A stretch of 9,505 bases of DNA, from the NCBI GenBank assembly GCA_012510865.1, contig JAAZHF010000105.1, positions 1 to 9,505 on the forward strand, given 5' to 3'. This stretch comes from Gammaproteobacteria bacterium. Lineage in GTDB: Bacteria; Pseudomonadota; Gammaproteobacteria; Xanthomonadales; Xanthomonadaceae. The stretch's first letter is position 1, and the number at the start of each line of letters is the position of its first letter. The notes under the pieces were generated by a model that saw only the letters and a list, made by a program, of their open reading frames with translations, was not told the origin of the DNA and did not search any database. Both the position numbers and the translations under genes were made by a program. Shown piece by piece: positions 1 through 6,719 of this stretch.

Positions 1-1
1 C

Positions 2-919
2 TGCGGTTCCCTGGCCTACGACACCATCATGGTGTTCCCCGACCAGTTCAAGAACCACATCCTCCCGGACAAGGTGCACATCCTGAACGTCTCGTTCCTG
101 GTCCCGCGGATGCGCCGCGAGTTCGGGGGCTGCGCCGGCAACATCGCCTACAACCTGAAGCTGCTGGGCGGCGACCCGGTGCCCATGGCGACGGTCGGCG
201 GGGACTTCGGCCCCTACCGGCAGTGGTTCGACGAGAACGGGACCCCGCTCGCGCGGGTCAAGGTGATCGAGGACCTCTTCAAGCCCCAGGCCTCCGTCAC
301 GACCGACCACGACAACTACCAGATCACCGCCTTCCACCCGGGCGCGATGATGCGCAGCTACGAGAACCACGTCCGCGACGTGCCGGGCATCAGCATCGGC
401 ATCGTCAGCCCGGACGGCTACGAGGGCATGATCCAGAACGCGCGCGAGTTCCACGAGGCCGGCATCCCGTTCATCTTCGACCCGGGCCAGGCCATGCCGC
501 TGTTCAACGGCGAGGAGCTGCGCGCCTTCATCGAGCAGGCCGACTACGTCACCGTCAACGACTACGAGTCGAACCTGCTGCAGGAACGCACCGGCTGGGA
601 CGAGAAGACCATCGCCGGCAAGGTCAAGGCCTACATCGCGACCCGCGGCCCGCACGGCGCCTGCATCCACGCCGACGGCAAGGTGTACAACGTGCCGCCC
701 GCCCACGAGCGCCGGATCACCGATCCCACCGGCTGCGGCGACGCCTTCCGCGCCGGCCTGATCTTCGGGATCGAGAAGGGCTACGACTGGGAGACCATCG
801 GCCGCATCGGCAACCTGATGGGAGCGCTCAAGGTCGAACACCCGGGCACGCAGAACCAGCGCTTCGACTACGCCGAGTTCGCGGCGCAGTTCCGCCAGCA
901 GTTCGGGTACGCCCTGTAG
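2..919 (+). CDS. PfkB-family carbohydrate/adenosine kinase, 5'-truncated by window edge
   Basis: ATP-dependent kinase of the ribokinase/PfkB fold, probably phosphorylating a sugar or adenosine in the cytoplasm. The frame is open from base 2 and begins with CGSLAYDTI, which matches the first beta-strand of such kinases, so the ATG at 29 is internal and the true start lies upstream. Counting visible residues from base 2, a substrate-site GG-x3-N motif (GGCAGNIAY) lies near 42-50. An NDYE motif near 186-189 fits the NxxE magnesium/phosphate motif. TRGPHG near 214-219 fits the nucleotide-binding TxGxxG. The PfkB C-terminal signature DPTGCGDAF is near 241-249, with the catalytic base Asp at about 247. 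The visible 305 residues are close to full family length. It stops with TAG 9 bp before the end of the convergent lipoprotein gene. Adenosine kinase or fructokinase-like specificity cannot be settled from sequence alone; the family assignment is secure. Confidence 0.9.
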   Translation, partial: CGSLAYDTIMVFPDQFKNHILPDKVHILNVSFLVPRMRREFGGCAGNIAYNLKLLGGDPVPMATVGGDFGPYRQWFDENGTPLARVKVIEDLFKPQASVTTDHDNYQITAFHPGAMMRSYENHVRDVPGISIGIVSPDGYEGMIQNAREFHEAGIPFIFDPGQAMPLFNGEELRAFIEQADYVTVNDYESNLLQERTGWDEKTIAGKVKAYIATRGPHGACIHADGKVYNVPPAHERRITDPTGCGDAFRAGLIFGIEKGYDWETIGRIGNLMGALKVEHPGTQNQRFDYAEFAAQFRQQFGYAL

Positions 920-928
920 GGCGGCCCC

Positions 929-1693
929 TCAGTCCCAGCCCGGCATCCTCGAACGGTCCAGGCCGGACACCTCGAACTCCGCGGTGCGCGTGCCGCCGGC
1001 CTTGACGGGAAACTCGACCGCCAGCCGCGTCGCGCCGTCGAGCATGCGCCACAGCGCCTTCCCGTCGTCGATGAACATGGCGATCGCCTCGTCGGTGTCG
1101 GGGCGGTTGGCCGCCATCCGCTTCGGCGCGGCGTCGTCGACCGTGACCGAGACCCGGCAGGCGCCGTAGCAGTCGAAGTCGCCGGCCTGCATCACCAGGT
1201 AGCTGCTGCGGCCCCAGCCGGGGTGGTCGCGGAAGATCAGCCGCACCGGCTTCGCGCCGCTGCCGTCGCTGTCGACGCCTTGGCGCGAGAAGATCGCGGC
1301 GGACAGCTGGTTCCCGCCCTTGACCGTTTCGGTGTTGTAGGCCCAGAGCGCCTCCAGGCGGGCCTCCTCGCGGGCGGCGTCGGCCCGGGCGCGGGCGTCG
1401 GCGTGCAGCGGGCGGATGCGCGCGGCCGCCGCGGTGTCCGGCCAGCGCGCAAGCAGCACGTCGCCCTGGGCGCCGGCGAGCAGCCAGTTCTCAGCGGCAT
1501 AGGCGGCGTCGAAGTCGGCCGCCGCCTGCCCGGCCGCGGCCTCGTCGGCCTGGGCCTGGGCGGCGGCCTGCGCCTGCGCCCTGGCTTCGGGGTCCTGGCA
1601 GGCGGCCAGCGCCAGGGCCAGGGTGGCGGCGCAGGCGAGCACGCCGGCCGGCCGGGTCGTGCCCGGGATGCGCGATGGACGGTTCCTGCTCAT
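929..1693 (-). CDS. Hypothetical lipoprotein with Ala/Gln-rich linker
   Basis: 254-residue predicted lipoprotein of unknown function. The N-terminus has basic residues, then a hydrophobic run ending in lipobox LAAC with Cys32 as the likely lipidated residue; the next residues (Gln-Asp) are followed by a low-complexity Ala/Gln/Asp-rich stretch to about residue 60. Residues 62-118 look helical (Ala, Arg, Glu-rich). From about 118 there is a globular part with a CYGAC pair (Cys175, Cys179) that could form a disulfide or bind metal, followed by a beta-rich region ending in an FEVSGLDRSR motif. The ATG is supported by a strong GGAGGT at 1697-1702. It follows the M1 aminopeptidase gene by 56 bp on the same strand and may be the last gene of that transcript. 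I do not recognise the family. The gene itself is secure through codon pattern, lipobox and RBS; its function is not. Confidence 0.82.
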   Translation of the reverse strand: MSRNRPSRIPGTTRPAGVLACAATLALALAACQDPEARAQAQAAAQAQADEAAAGQAAADFDAAYAAENWLLAGAQGDVLLARWPDTAAAARIRPLHADARARADAAREEARLEALWAYNTETVKGGNQLSAAIFSRQGVDSDGSGAKPVRLIFRDHPGWGRSSYLVMQAGDFDCYGACRVSVTVDDAAPKRMAANRPDTDEAIAMFIDDGKALWRMLDGATRLAVEFPVKAGGTRTAEFEVSGLDRSRMPGWD

Positions 1694-1696
1694 GCG

Positions 1697-1702
1697 ACCT
1701 CC
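1697..1702 (-). promoter_or_regulatory. Ribosome binding site of the lipoprotein gene
   Basis: The minus strand reads GGAGGT, a near-perfect Shine-Dalgarno sequence, ending 3 nt before the ATG at 1693. It decides this start: the frame stays open far upstream inside the M1 peptidase gene and would otherwise suggest a much longer protein. Confidence 0.75.
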
Positions 1703-1749
1703 GTGGATGGCTCGGGGCGATGCCGGACCGCCCGGGACCGGGACGGGCC

Positions 1750-3804
1750 TCAGCCGCCAGTCGGGGCAGGCCGGGTCGGGTCGCCATCGGCGGCCGGCAT
1801 CGCCGGCTCGGCGTCGACCGCCGCGGGCGCGGGCCCGGTCGCCGCGGCGGGCGGCGGCACCGGCGTGCCGCTGCCCGGCGCCGGCCTGGCCTCGGCGATC
1901 ACCCGCTCCACCGAAGCGGTGGTGATCGGATGGTAGCCGGCGCGCGCGGCCTCGAGCTGTTCCTTCGCGAACTGCAGCCCGGCCTCGGTGGCCACCAGGG
2001 CCTGGTAGGTCGGCATGATCAGCTTGCGGCGGCCGATGGTGCGCACGAAGTCGGCGATCGCCGGATAGGCCTGCACGTAGCCGCTGCGGACCGCCAGCGG
2101 ATACCAGCGCTGCGCCAGTTCGCCGTTCGGCGTGCCGGTGAAGCCGTAGGCGGTGTCGAGCTGCGACAGCTGCTCGATCGAGAGCGTCGGCGGCATGCCT
2201 TCGAGGAAGTGCACCCACTCCTGCGTGCTCCAGGCGTCGGTGATCACCGGCGGCGGCACCTCGCCGCTTCCCAGCCAGCCCAGGCGGGCGCTGTCGACCA
2301 CGCCGAAATTGCGCGAGAGCACCTGCGGCGCGGTCGCCGGGATGCCCGGCTCGTACAGCCACTGCTCGAACTCCTCGCGCGAGACCTTGCCCGGGTACCT
2401 GTCGAGCAGGTGCTCCTGCGCGTAATCCACGAAGCGCGAGGTCGGGATCGACTGGAACGCGAAGTGGTCGAAGTACCCGCGCAGGAAGGCGTCGAACTCC
2501 GCGCGGCCGAAGCGCTCCTCGAGGAACTGCAGGAACCAGGCGCCCTTGTCGTAGGACACCGCGCTGAGCGATGCGTCGGGATCCTTGACCACCCCGGGGC
2601 GGACGGCCAGCGCCTGCTCCTCGGGCGACATGCCGGAGATCTCGGCCTTCAGGCCGTTGCGCGAGATCACGTACTCCATGTCGGCGCGCTCCTTGCCGTA
2701 GAGCGCCTCGATGATCCGGTTCTCGACGTAGCTGGTGAAGCCCTCGTTGAGCCAGCCGTCCTTGGCGCTGGAGTTGGTGACCAGGTTGCCGGACCAGCTG
2801 TGCGCAAGCTCGTGGGCCACCAGGGCCACCAGCGACTTGTCGCCGACGATCACGGTCGGCGTGGCGAAGGTCAGCCGCGGGTTCTCCATGCCGCCGTAGG
2901 GGAACGACGGCGGCAGCACCAGGATGTCGTAGCGCTCCCAGCGGTAGGGGCCGTAGAGCGACTCGGCGGTCGTGATCATCCGCTCGGTGTCCTCGAACTC
3001 GGCGACCGCGCGGTCGACCGTGCCCGGCTCGGCCCAGACGCCCGAGCGGGCCGAGATCGGCCTGAACACGAGGTCGCCGGCTGCGATCGCCATCAGGTAC
3101 GAGGGAATGCGCTGCGGCATGCGGAAGCTGTAGTCGCCGTCGCGCGCGGCGGCCGGGTCGTTGTCGGCGCTCATCAGCACCATGACGTCGGCCGGCGCGG
3201 TGACGTGCGCGCTGTAGGTGTAGCGCACGCGCGGCGTGTCCTGGAGCGGCACCCAGGAGCGCGCGTGGATGGCCTGGGACTGGCTGAACATGAAGGGCGT
3301 CGACTTGCCTTCCGTCATCGAGGCGTCCAGCCACTGCAGGCCCGAGGCCGAGGGCGACGTGCGGTAGGCCACGCGGACGCGCGCGTTGCGCTCGGGGACC
3401 TGGATGGTCAGCTTGCTGCCAAGCAGGTCGTCGCGGCCGGCCAGCGCGTACTCGAGCGGCTGCCAGCCGCCGGCGCCCTCGCCCTCCACGCGCTCGATCG
3501 CGAGGTCGCGGGTATCGAGGACCAGTCCGGTGGCCGCGTCGTCGCGCCAGTCGAGCGTGTAGGTCGCGGTGCCGCTGATGGTGCGGGCGTCGAAGTCGAG
3601 CGCCAGGTCCAGGGCCAGGTCGTCGATGGCGACCTTGTCGGGCTCGGCGTAGGAGTGCTCGTCGTAATCGCCGCTGTCGGCGGCGGCCTGCGGCTTGGGC
3701 GCGGGCGCCACGTCCGCGGGGGCGGGCTCGCGCTTGCAGGCGGCGACGGCGAGCAGGACCAGCGCCGCGAGCGCGGCGAGGCGGAGGAAACGGCTCAGGG
3801 TCAT
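1750..3804 (-). CDS. M1 family aminopeptidase lipoprotein, leukotriene A4 hydrolase-like
   Basis: 684-residue zinc aminopeptidase predicted to act in the periplasm, anchored as a lipoprotein: a hydrophobic N-terminus ends in VAAC with Cys23, followed by Lys-Arg, which would favour the outer membrane. An N-terminal beta domain spans roughly 55-250. The substrate-binding GGMEN is at 304-308. The zinc site HELAH is at 331-335 with the third ligand Glu354 in WLNEGFTSY, the gluzincin HExxH-18-E pattern. Tyr418 in SYDKG matches the transition-state tyrosine of the family. WLYEPGIP at 482-489 leads into a helical C-terminal domain (about 492-635) like leukotriene A4 hydrolase. A Pro/Ala-rich tail of about 43 residues (642-684) looks disordered and is unusual for the family. 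All catalytic residues are present, so it should be active. It lies 74 bp after ubiE. Peptide turnover is the likely role; an epoxide-hydrolase activity is unproven. No good Shine-Dalgarno sequence precedes the ATG. Confidence 0.95.
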   Translation of the reverse strand: MTLSRFLRLAALAALVLLAVAACKREPAPADVAPAPKPQAAADSGDYDEHSYAEPDKVAIDDLALDLALDFDARTISGTATYTLDWRDDAATGLVLDTRDLAIERVEGEGAGGWQPLEYALAGRDDLLGSKLTIQVPERNARVRVAYRTSPSASGLQWLDASMTEGKSTPFMFSQSQAIHARSWVPLQDTPRVRYTYSAHVTAPADVMVLMSADNDPAAARDGDYSFRMPQRIPSYLMAIAAGDLVFRPISARSGVWAEPGTVDRAVAEFEDTERMITTAESLYGPYRWERYDILVLPPSFPYGGMENPRLTFATPTVIVGDKSLVALVAHELAHSWSGNLVTNSSAKDGWLNEGFTSYVENRIIEALYGKERADMEYVISRNGLKAEISGMSPEEQALAVRPGVVKDPDASLSAVSYDKGAWFLQFLEERFGRAEFDAFLRGYFDHFAFQSIPTSRFVDYAQEHLLDRYPGKVSREEFEQWLYEPGIPATAPQVLSRNFGVVDSARLGWLGSGEVPPPVITDAWSTQEWVHFLEGMPPTLSIEQLSQLDTAYGFTGTPNGELAQRWYPLAVRSGYVQAYPAIADFVRTIGRRKLIMPTYQALVATEAGLQFAKEQLEAARAGYHPITTASVERVIAEARPAPGSGTPVPPPAAATGPAPAAVDAEPAMPAADGDPTRPAPTGG

Positions 3805-3836
3805 GGACGGGGGTCCGATGCTGGAACAGGGGCCAC

Positions 3837-3842
3837 GATTCT
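3837..3842 (-). promoter_or_regulatory. Candidate -10 element for the M1 peptidase gene
   Basis: The minus strand reads TAGAAT, 5 of 6 matches to TATAAT, in an otherwise GC-only stretch between ubiE and the M1 peptidase. It would start a transcript about 25 nt before the ATG at 3804. No recognisable -35 hexamer lies 16-18 bp upstream, so this is only a candidate; it would make the M1 gene at least partly independent of ubiE. Confidence 0.35.
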
Positions 3843-3878
3843 AGCCGCTGGCGGCGCCCGTGCGCCCGCGGGGGCCCC

Positions 3879-4637
3879 TCAGGCCTTGATGCCGTCGTGG
3901 ATCGCCACGATCCCGGCGGACAGGTTGCGGTAGCGGCAGCGCGCGAAGCCCGCGGCCTCCATCATCGCCTTGAGTTCCTCCTGCGGCGGGTGCCTGCGGA
4001 TGGACTCGGCGAGGTACCGGTAGCTGTCGGCATCGTTGGCGAACAGCCGGCCCAGCCCCGGCAGGACCTTGAAGGAATGGAAGTCGTAGAGCGGCCTGAA
4101 CCACTCCGGGACCTCGGAGAACTCCAGCACCCGCGCCTGGCCGCCGACCTTCAGCACCCGAAGCATCTCGCGCAGCGCGGCGTCCTTGTCGGTGACGTTG
4201 CGCAGCCCGAAGGCGATGGTCACCAGGTCGAAGCTGCCGTCGGGGAACGGAAGCGACTGGGCGTTGCACTGCACGTAGCTGAAGCCCTGCACGTTGCCGC
4301 GGTCGACCATGCGGTCGCGGCCCACGCGCAGCATCTCGCCGTTGATGTCGCCCAGCACCAGTTCGCCGGTGTCGCCCACCCGCGGCCGGAGCAGCGCGGC
4401 GATGTCGCCGGTGCCGCCGGCGAGGTCGAGCACGCGGTCGCCGCGGCCGACCTGGGCGGTGGCCACGAAATACCGCTTCCACAGCCGGTGGATGCCGAAC
4501 GACATCAGGTCGTTCATCAGGTCGTAGCTGCCGGCGACCGAGGAGAAGACCTCGCCGACCAGCTTCTGCTTCTCGGCCACCGGGACGTCCCGGAAGCCGA
4601 AGTGGGTGGTGTCGCGGCGCGTTTCGCGGTCGTCCAT
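3879..4637 (-). CDS. ubiE: UbiE: demethylmenaquinone / 2-polyprenyl-6-methoxybenzoquinol C-methyltransferase
   Basis: 252-residue S-adenosylmethionine-dependent C-methyltransferase of quinone synthesis. It makes the C-methylation step of ubiquinone (2-polyprenyl-6-methoxy-1,4-benzoquinol) and, where menaquinone is made, of demethylmenaquinone; it is cytoplasmic or peripheral to the inner membrane. Length matches E. coli UbiE (251). UbiE signature 1 is visible at 38-54 (YDLMNDLMSFGIHRLWK). The SAM-binding motif I VLDLAGGTGDIA is at 69-80, the acidic motif II LGDIN at 95-99, and signature 2 RVLKVGGQARVLEFS at 160-174. The ATG at 4637 gives the expected N-terminus, with THFGFRDV at 11-18. The gene starts 7 bp after the stop of the metallopeptidase and has no Shine-Dalgarno sequence; a -10-like GATAAT lies just upstream. 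The family is certain. Whether menaquinone is also a product depends on genes outside the window. Confidence 0.97.
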   Translation of the reverse strand: MDDRETRRDTTHFGFRDVPVAEKQKLVGEVFSSVAGSYDLMNDLMSFGIHRLWKRYFVATAQVGRGDRVLDLAGGTGDIAALLRPRVGDTGELVLGDINGEMLRVGRDRMVDRGNVQGFSYVQCNAQSLPFPDGSFDLVTIAFGLRNVTDKDAALREMLRVLKVGGQARVLEFSEVPEWFRPLYDFHSFKVLPGLGRLFANDADSYRYLAESIRRHPPQEELKAMMEAAGFARCRYRNLSAGIVAIHDGIKA

Positions 4638-4643
4638 GGCGCG

Positions 4644-4649
4644 ATTATC
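4644..4649 (-). promoter_or_regulatory. Candidate -10 element for a leaderless ubiE transcript
   Basis: The minus strand reads GATAAT, 5 of 6 matches to TATAAT, separated by 6 nt from the ubiE ATG. A transcript from it would start at or next to the A of the ATG. The hexamer includes the TAA stop codon of the upstream metallopeptidase. No clear -35 is visible. Short AT-rich hexamers are rare in this GC-rich sequence, but one match could be chance. Confidence 0.3.
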
Positions 4650-6105
4650 GCACCACGGACGGCCCCTGGTTGCCCCCGGTGCGGACCGGCGTGCCGGCCA
4701 GGACGATGAACCCGGTGGCGGTCCGCTCCTCGACGTGCACCGAGAACCGGCCGTCGGGCGAGAACCAGGTCTCCCCGACCTTGAACATCGAGCCCTCGTT
4801 GTTGGACAGGTCCGCGGGCGGGACGTCGGCGTCCTGGCTCCTGGCCATCGCCCGGTAGTCGCTGCCGACGCTGTGGATGATGACCGCGTCGCCGGCCAGC
4901 CGCCCTTCGTAGTCACCCGCCGGCCGCCGCGCCTCGACGGTGTAAATGGTGCCGCGGTAGGGGTCGGGCGCCTGCGGCGCCTCGAGGACCAGCATCTGGA
5001 CGTTGGCCGCGCCGCGCAGGCTGGCGTAGTCCACGTGCACCCGGACCGGCGGGGCGCCCGCCTCCACCACGCGCCGGCGCGCCGGGTCCACCCAGCCCAG
5101 CCGCTCGCGCTGGTAGATGTTGATGTGCTTGGGCCTGGTGCCGTAGGTCGGGTCGTGGACGGCGTTGTGCCAGGCGCTGCTCATCACGTCCCAGGGGTTG
5201 TCGTAGGGGTCGGAGTCGCCGTCGGAGTTGTCCGAGTGCGGCAACCCGTAGCCATGCCCCATCTCGTGCGCGAGCGGCGCCACGTTCTCGAACGCCCAGG
5301 GCGGGTTCCAGGTCGTGGACCAGCAGCGCTGCACGCCATCCAGGCGGCTGCAGCGGCCGCCGCCCCAGGCGAAGCCGTCGAGGTCGCCGTTGAACATCAT
5401 GTTGACGCCGACCACGTCGCGGAAGTCGACGTCGGCGTCGGCGGCGGCGGTGCAGTCGTCGAACAGGGCGTCCAGGTCGGCCTTGTCCTCGCCGTCGGAC
5501 GCATTCCTGGTCACGTAGTGCGAGCGGGGATGGGGCAGCTGGTACCAGCCCTTCGCGTCGCTGCCCTGCAGGTTGATCCTGTCGTAGGACACTTCGCGCC
5601 AGTAGTGCCCGAGCTGGCCCACGGCATCGCCGTACTGCGCGCGGAAGAAGGTGACGGGCTTCTGCTCGGCGATGATGTCGTTGAACTTGCAGGCGATGGT
5701 GATCCACGGGGTCGCGCCGAGCACCGCCAGCGGCGCGGCGTCGGCGGCGCCGGCCACCGGATGCCGGGCCTGCGGCGCGCCGATGCGGTCGGCCGGGACG
5801 ATGGCCTCGATCACGCGCTGTCCGCGCGCGGCGGCCGGCCGCGAGAACTCGATCGCGACGCGTCGCCTGGCGAGGGCGTAGAGGTCGCCGGCGCCGCGGC
5901 GGGCCTGGTCGGCGTCCAGCTCGACCCGGACGCCGTCGTCGAGGACGAGGTAGGCCTCGAACCGCGGCGCGAGGCCGTCGTCCGCGCCGGGCGCGATCGG
6001 GTCGCCCCAGCGCAGCTCCAGCGAACCCTGCAGCACTTCCCCCTGCGCCGCGGGCGCGCCAGCGAGCAGCGCGAGCGCCGCCAGGCCAATTCCGAGTTTC
6101 CGCAT
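4645..6105 (-). CDS. Secreted metzincin-type zinc metallopeptidase (M6/M11-like), unassigned family
   Basis: 486-residue predicted exported zinc endopeptidase. A Sec signal peptide covers about residues 1-22 (Arg-Lys, hydrophobic core, Ala-rich cleavage region ending AQG), and the ATG has AGGGGA 7 nt upstream. The catalytic motif HEMGHGYGLPH at 280-290 is a full metzincin HExxHxxGxxH: zinc ligands His280, His284 and His290, catalytic Glu281. It is followed by an Asp-rich loop (292-302) that could bind calcium and by a WDVMSS Met-turn with Met308. Four cysteines after the signal peptide (139, 218, 252, 261) could form two disulfides, fitting secretion. About 180 residues after the Met-turn are beta-rich and may be a substrate or cell-surface module. 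The overall plan resembles M6 (immune inhibitor A) or M11 (gametolysin) peptidases, but I cannot place it in either. It lies 7 bp before ubiE, probably on one transcript. No long propeptide is recognisable, although residues 23-130 could serve as one. Confidence 0.85.
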   Translation of the reverse strand: MRKLGIGLAALALLAGAPAAQGEVLQGSLELRWGDPIAPGADDGLAPRFEAYLVLDDGVRVELDADQARRGAGDLYALARRRVAIEFSRPAAARGQRVIEAIVPADRIGAPQARHPVAGAADAAPLAVLGATPWITIACKFNDIIAEQKPVTFFRAQYGDAVGQLGHYWREVSYDRINLQGSDAKGWYQLPHPRSHYVTRNASDGEDKADLDALFDDCTAAADADVDFRDVVGVNMMFNGDLDGFAWGGGRCSRLDGVQRCWSTTWNPPWAFENVAPLAHEMGHGYGLPHSDNSDGDSDPYDNPWDVMSSAWHNAVHDPTYGTRPKHINIYQRERLGWVDPARRRVVEAGAPPVRVHVDYASLRGAANVQMLVLEAPQAPDPYRGTIYTVEARRPAGDYEGRLAGDAVIIHSVGSDYRAMARSQDADVPPADLSNNEGSMFKVGETWFSPDGRFSVHVEERTATGFIVLAGTPVRTGGNQGPSVVR

Positions 6106-6143
6106 CCCGTCTTCCCCTGTCTGCAACGGCGGTGTGCGCCCCG

Positions 6144-6172
6144 ATTCTGGGCGAGGGACGCGGTGGGGACAA
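6144..6172 (-). promoter_or_regulatory. Candidate sigma-70-type promoter of the metallopeptidase
   Basis: On the minus strand TTGTCC (6167-6172) and CAGAAT (6144-6149) are separated by exactly 17 bp. Each matches its consensus hexamer at 4 of 6 positions. Transcription would begin near 6137, about 32 nt before the ATG at 6105. Spacing and position are good but the hexamers are weak, so confidence is limited. No comparably good pair is seen facing the divergent deaminase gene. Confidence 0.35.
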
Positions 6173-6254
6173 GCCGACGCGGCCGGATGGCGGGCGCCGC
6201 CCGCGCCCTGGGCCGGCTCCGGGGTATCGTTGGTCCCTTCCCCTGCCGCTCCCC

Positions 6255-6710
6255 ATGCCCATGGAACCCGACCCCAGCACACTGCTCGAGACCGCGATCG
6301 CCGAGGCCCGCCGCGGCCTGGCCGAAGGCGGGATCCCGATCGGCGCCGCCCTGTTCCACGCCGACGGGCGCCTGCTCGGCTGCGGACACAACCGCCGCGT
6401 GCAGGAAGGCGATCCCTCGATCCACGGCGAGACCGACGCCTTCCGCAAGGCCGGCCGCCAGCGCTCCTACCGCGACACGATCATGGTCACCACCCTCGCG
6501 CCCTACTGGTACTGCAGTGGCCTGGTGCGCCAGTTCAACATCGGCACGGTGGTGGTGGGCGAGGCCGTGAACTTCGCCGGCGGCGTGCAGTGGCTGCGGG
6601 AGAACGGCACCAGGGTGGTGGTGCTCGACGACCAGCGCTGCATCACGATGATGCGGGAGTGGATCGAGGCGAACCCGGCGCTGTGGAACGAGGACATCGG
6701 GGAGGAGTGA
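6255..6710 (+). CDS. Cytosine/nucleoside deaminase-like protein with an altered zinc-ligand motif
   Basis: 151-residue protein of the zinc-dependent cytidine-deaminase fold, closest in plan to yeast-type cytosine deaminase. Shared features are GLAEGGIPIGAAL (21-33), HGETDAF (57-63) with zinc ligand His57 and proton-shuttling Glu59, VVVGEAVNF (99-107), a late VVVLDD stretch (121-126), and the ending WNEDIGEE. The family normally has PCxxC supplying the other two zinc ligands; here it reads P83-Y84-W85-Y86-C87, so the first cysteine is tyrosine (codon TAC at 6504-6506). Cytosine to uracil deamination in pyrimidine salvage would be the default function, but activity is doubtful with this change. 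Neither candidate start, ATG 6255 or ATG 6261 (149 residues), has a Shine-Dalgarno sequence; both fit the family's N-terminus. It is divergent from the metallopeptidase and converges on the next gene. Codon use matches its neighbours and there is no frameshift. Confidence 0.88.
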   Translation: MPMEPDPSTLLETAIAEARRGLAEGGIPIGAALFHADGRLLGCGHNRRVQEGDPSIHGETDAFRKAGRQRSYRDTIMVTTLAPYWYCSGLVRQFNIGTVVVGEAVNFAGGVQWLRENGTRVVVLDDQRCITMMREWIEANPALWNEDIGEE

Positions 6711-6718
6711 CCCTCCCC
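6699..6718. terminator. Candidate bidirectional terminator hairpin at a convergent junction
   Basis: Seven perfect base pairs (GGGGAGG, 6699-6705, with CCTCCCC, 6712-6718) around a 6-nt loop span the deaminase stop codon and end one base before the stop of the convergent gene. No T-run follows on either strand, so it is not a textbook intrinsic terminator. The position between convergent genes is the main argument. Confidence 0.3.
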
Positions 6719-6719
6719 C

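Noticed and set aside
29..31. ATG at 29 as the start of the PfkB-family kinase
   Set aside because: The frame stays open to base 2 and the preceding residues CGSLAYDTI are the conserved first strand of this family, so the gene starts left of the window.
1675..3933. A 752-codon open frame on the + strand antisense to the M1 peptidase and lipoprotein genes
   Set aside because: Its product is Arg/Gly/Ala/Val/His-rich with no motif and mirrors codon bias in very GC-rich DNA; the minus-strand frame has a lipobox, the full zinc site and family domains.
6190..6204. GCGGGC/GCCCGC inverted repeat between the divergent genes as an operator
   Set aside because: Only a 6-bp stem of pure G and C, expected often by chance here, and not placed on a recognisable promoter.
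6132..6254. Longer N-terminus of the deaminase from ATG 6132
   Set aside because: The extra 41 residues are Gly/Pro/Arg-rich, unlike the family, and would cover the promoter region of the divergent metallopeptidase.
4645..6282. Longer N-terminus of the metallopeptidase from 6282
   Set aside because: It would bury the signal peptide inside the protein; ATG 6105 has a proper Shine-Dalgarno sequence and starts directly with the signal peptide.
4606..6570. A 654-codon open frame on the + strand antisense to the metallopeptidase
   Set aside because: Low-complexity Val/Gly/Arg/Ala product without motifs; the minus strand encodes a complete signal peptide and metzincin site.
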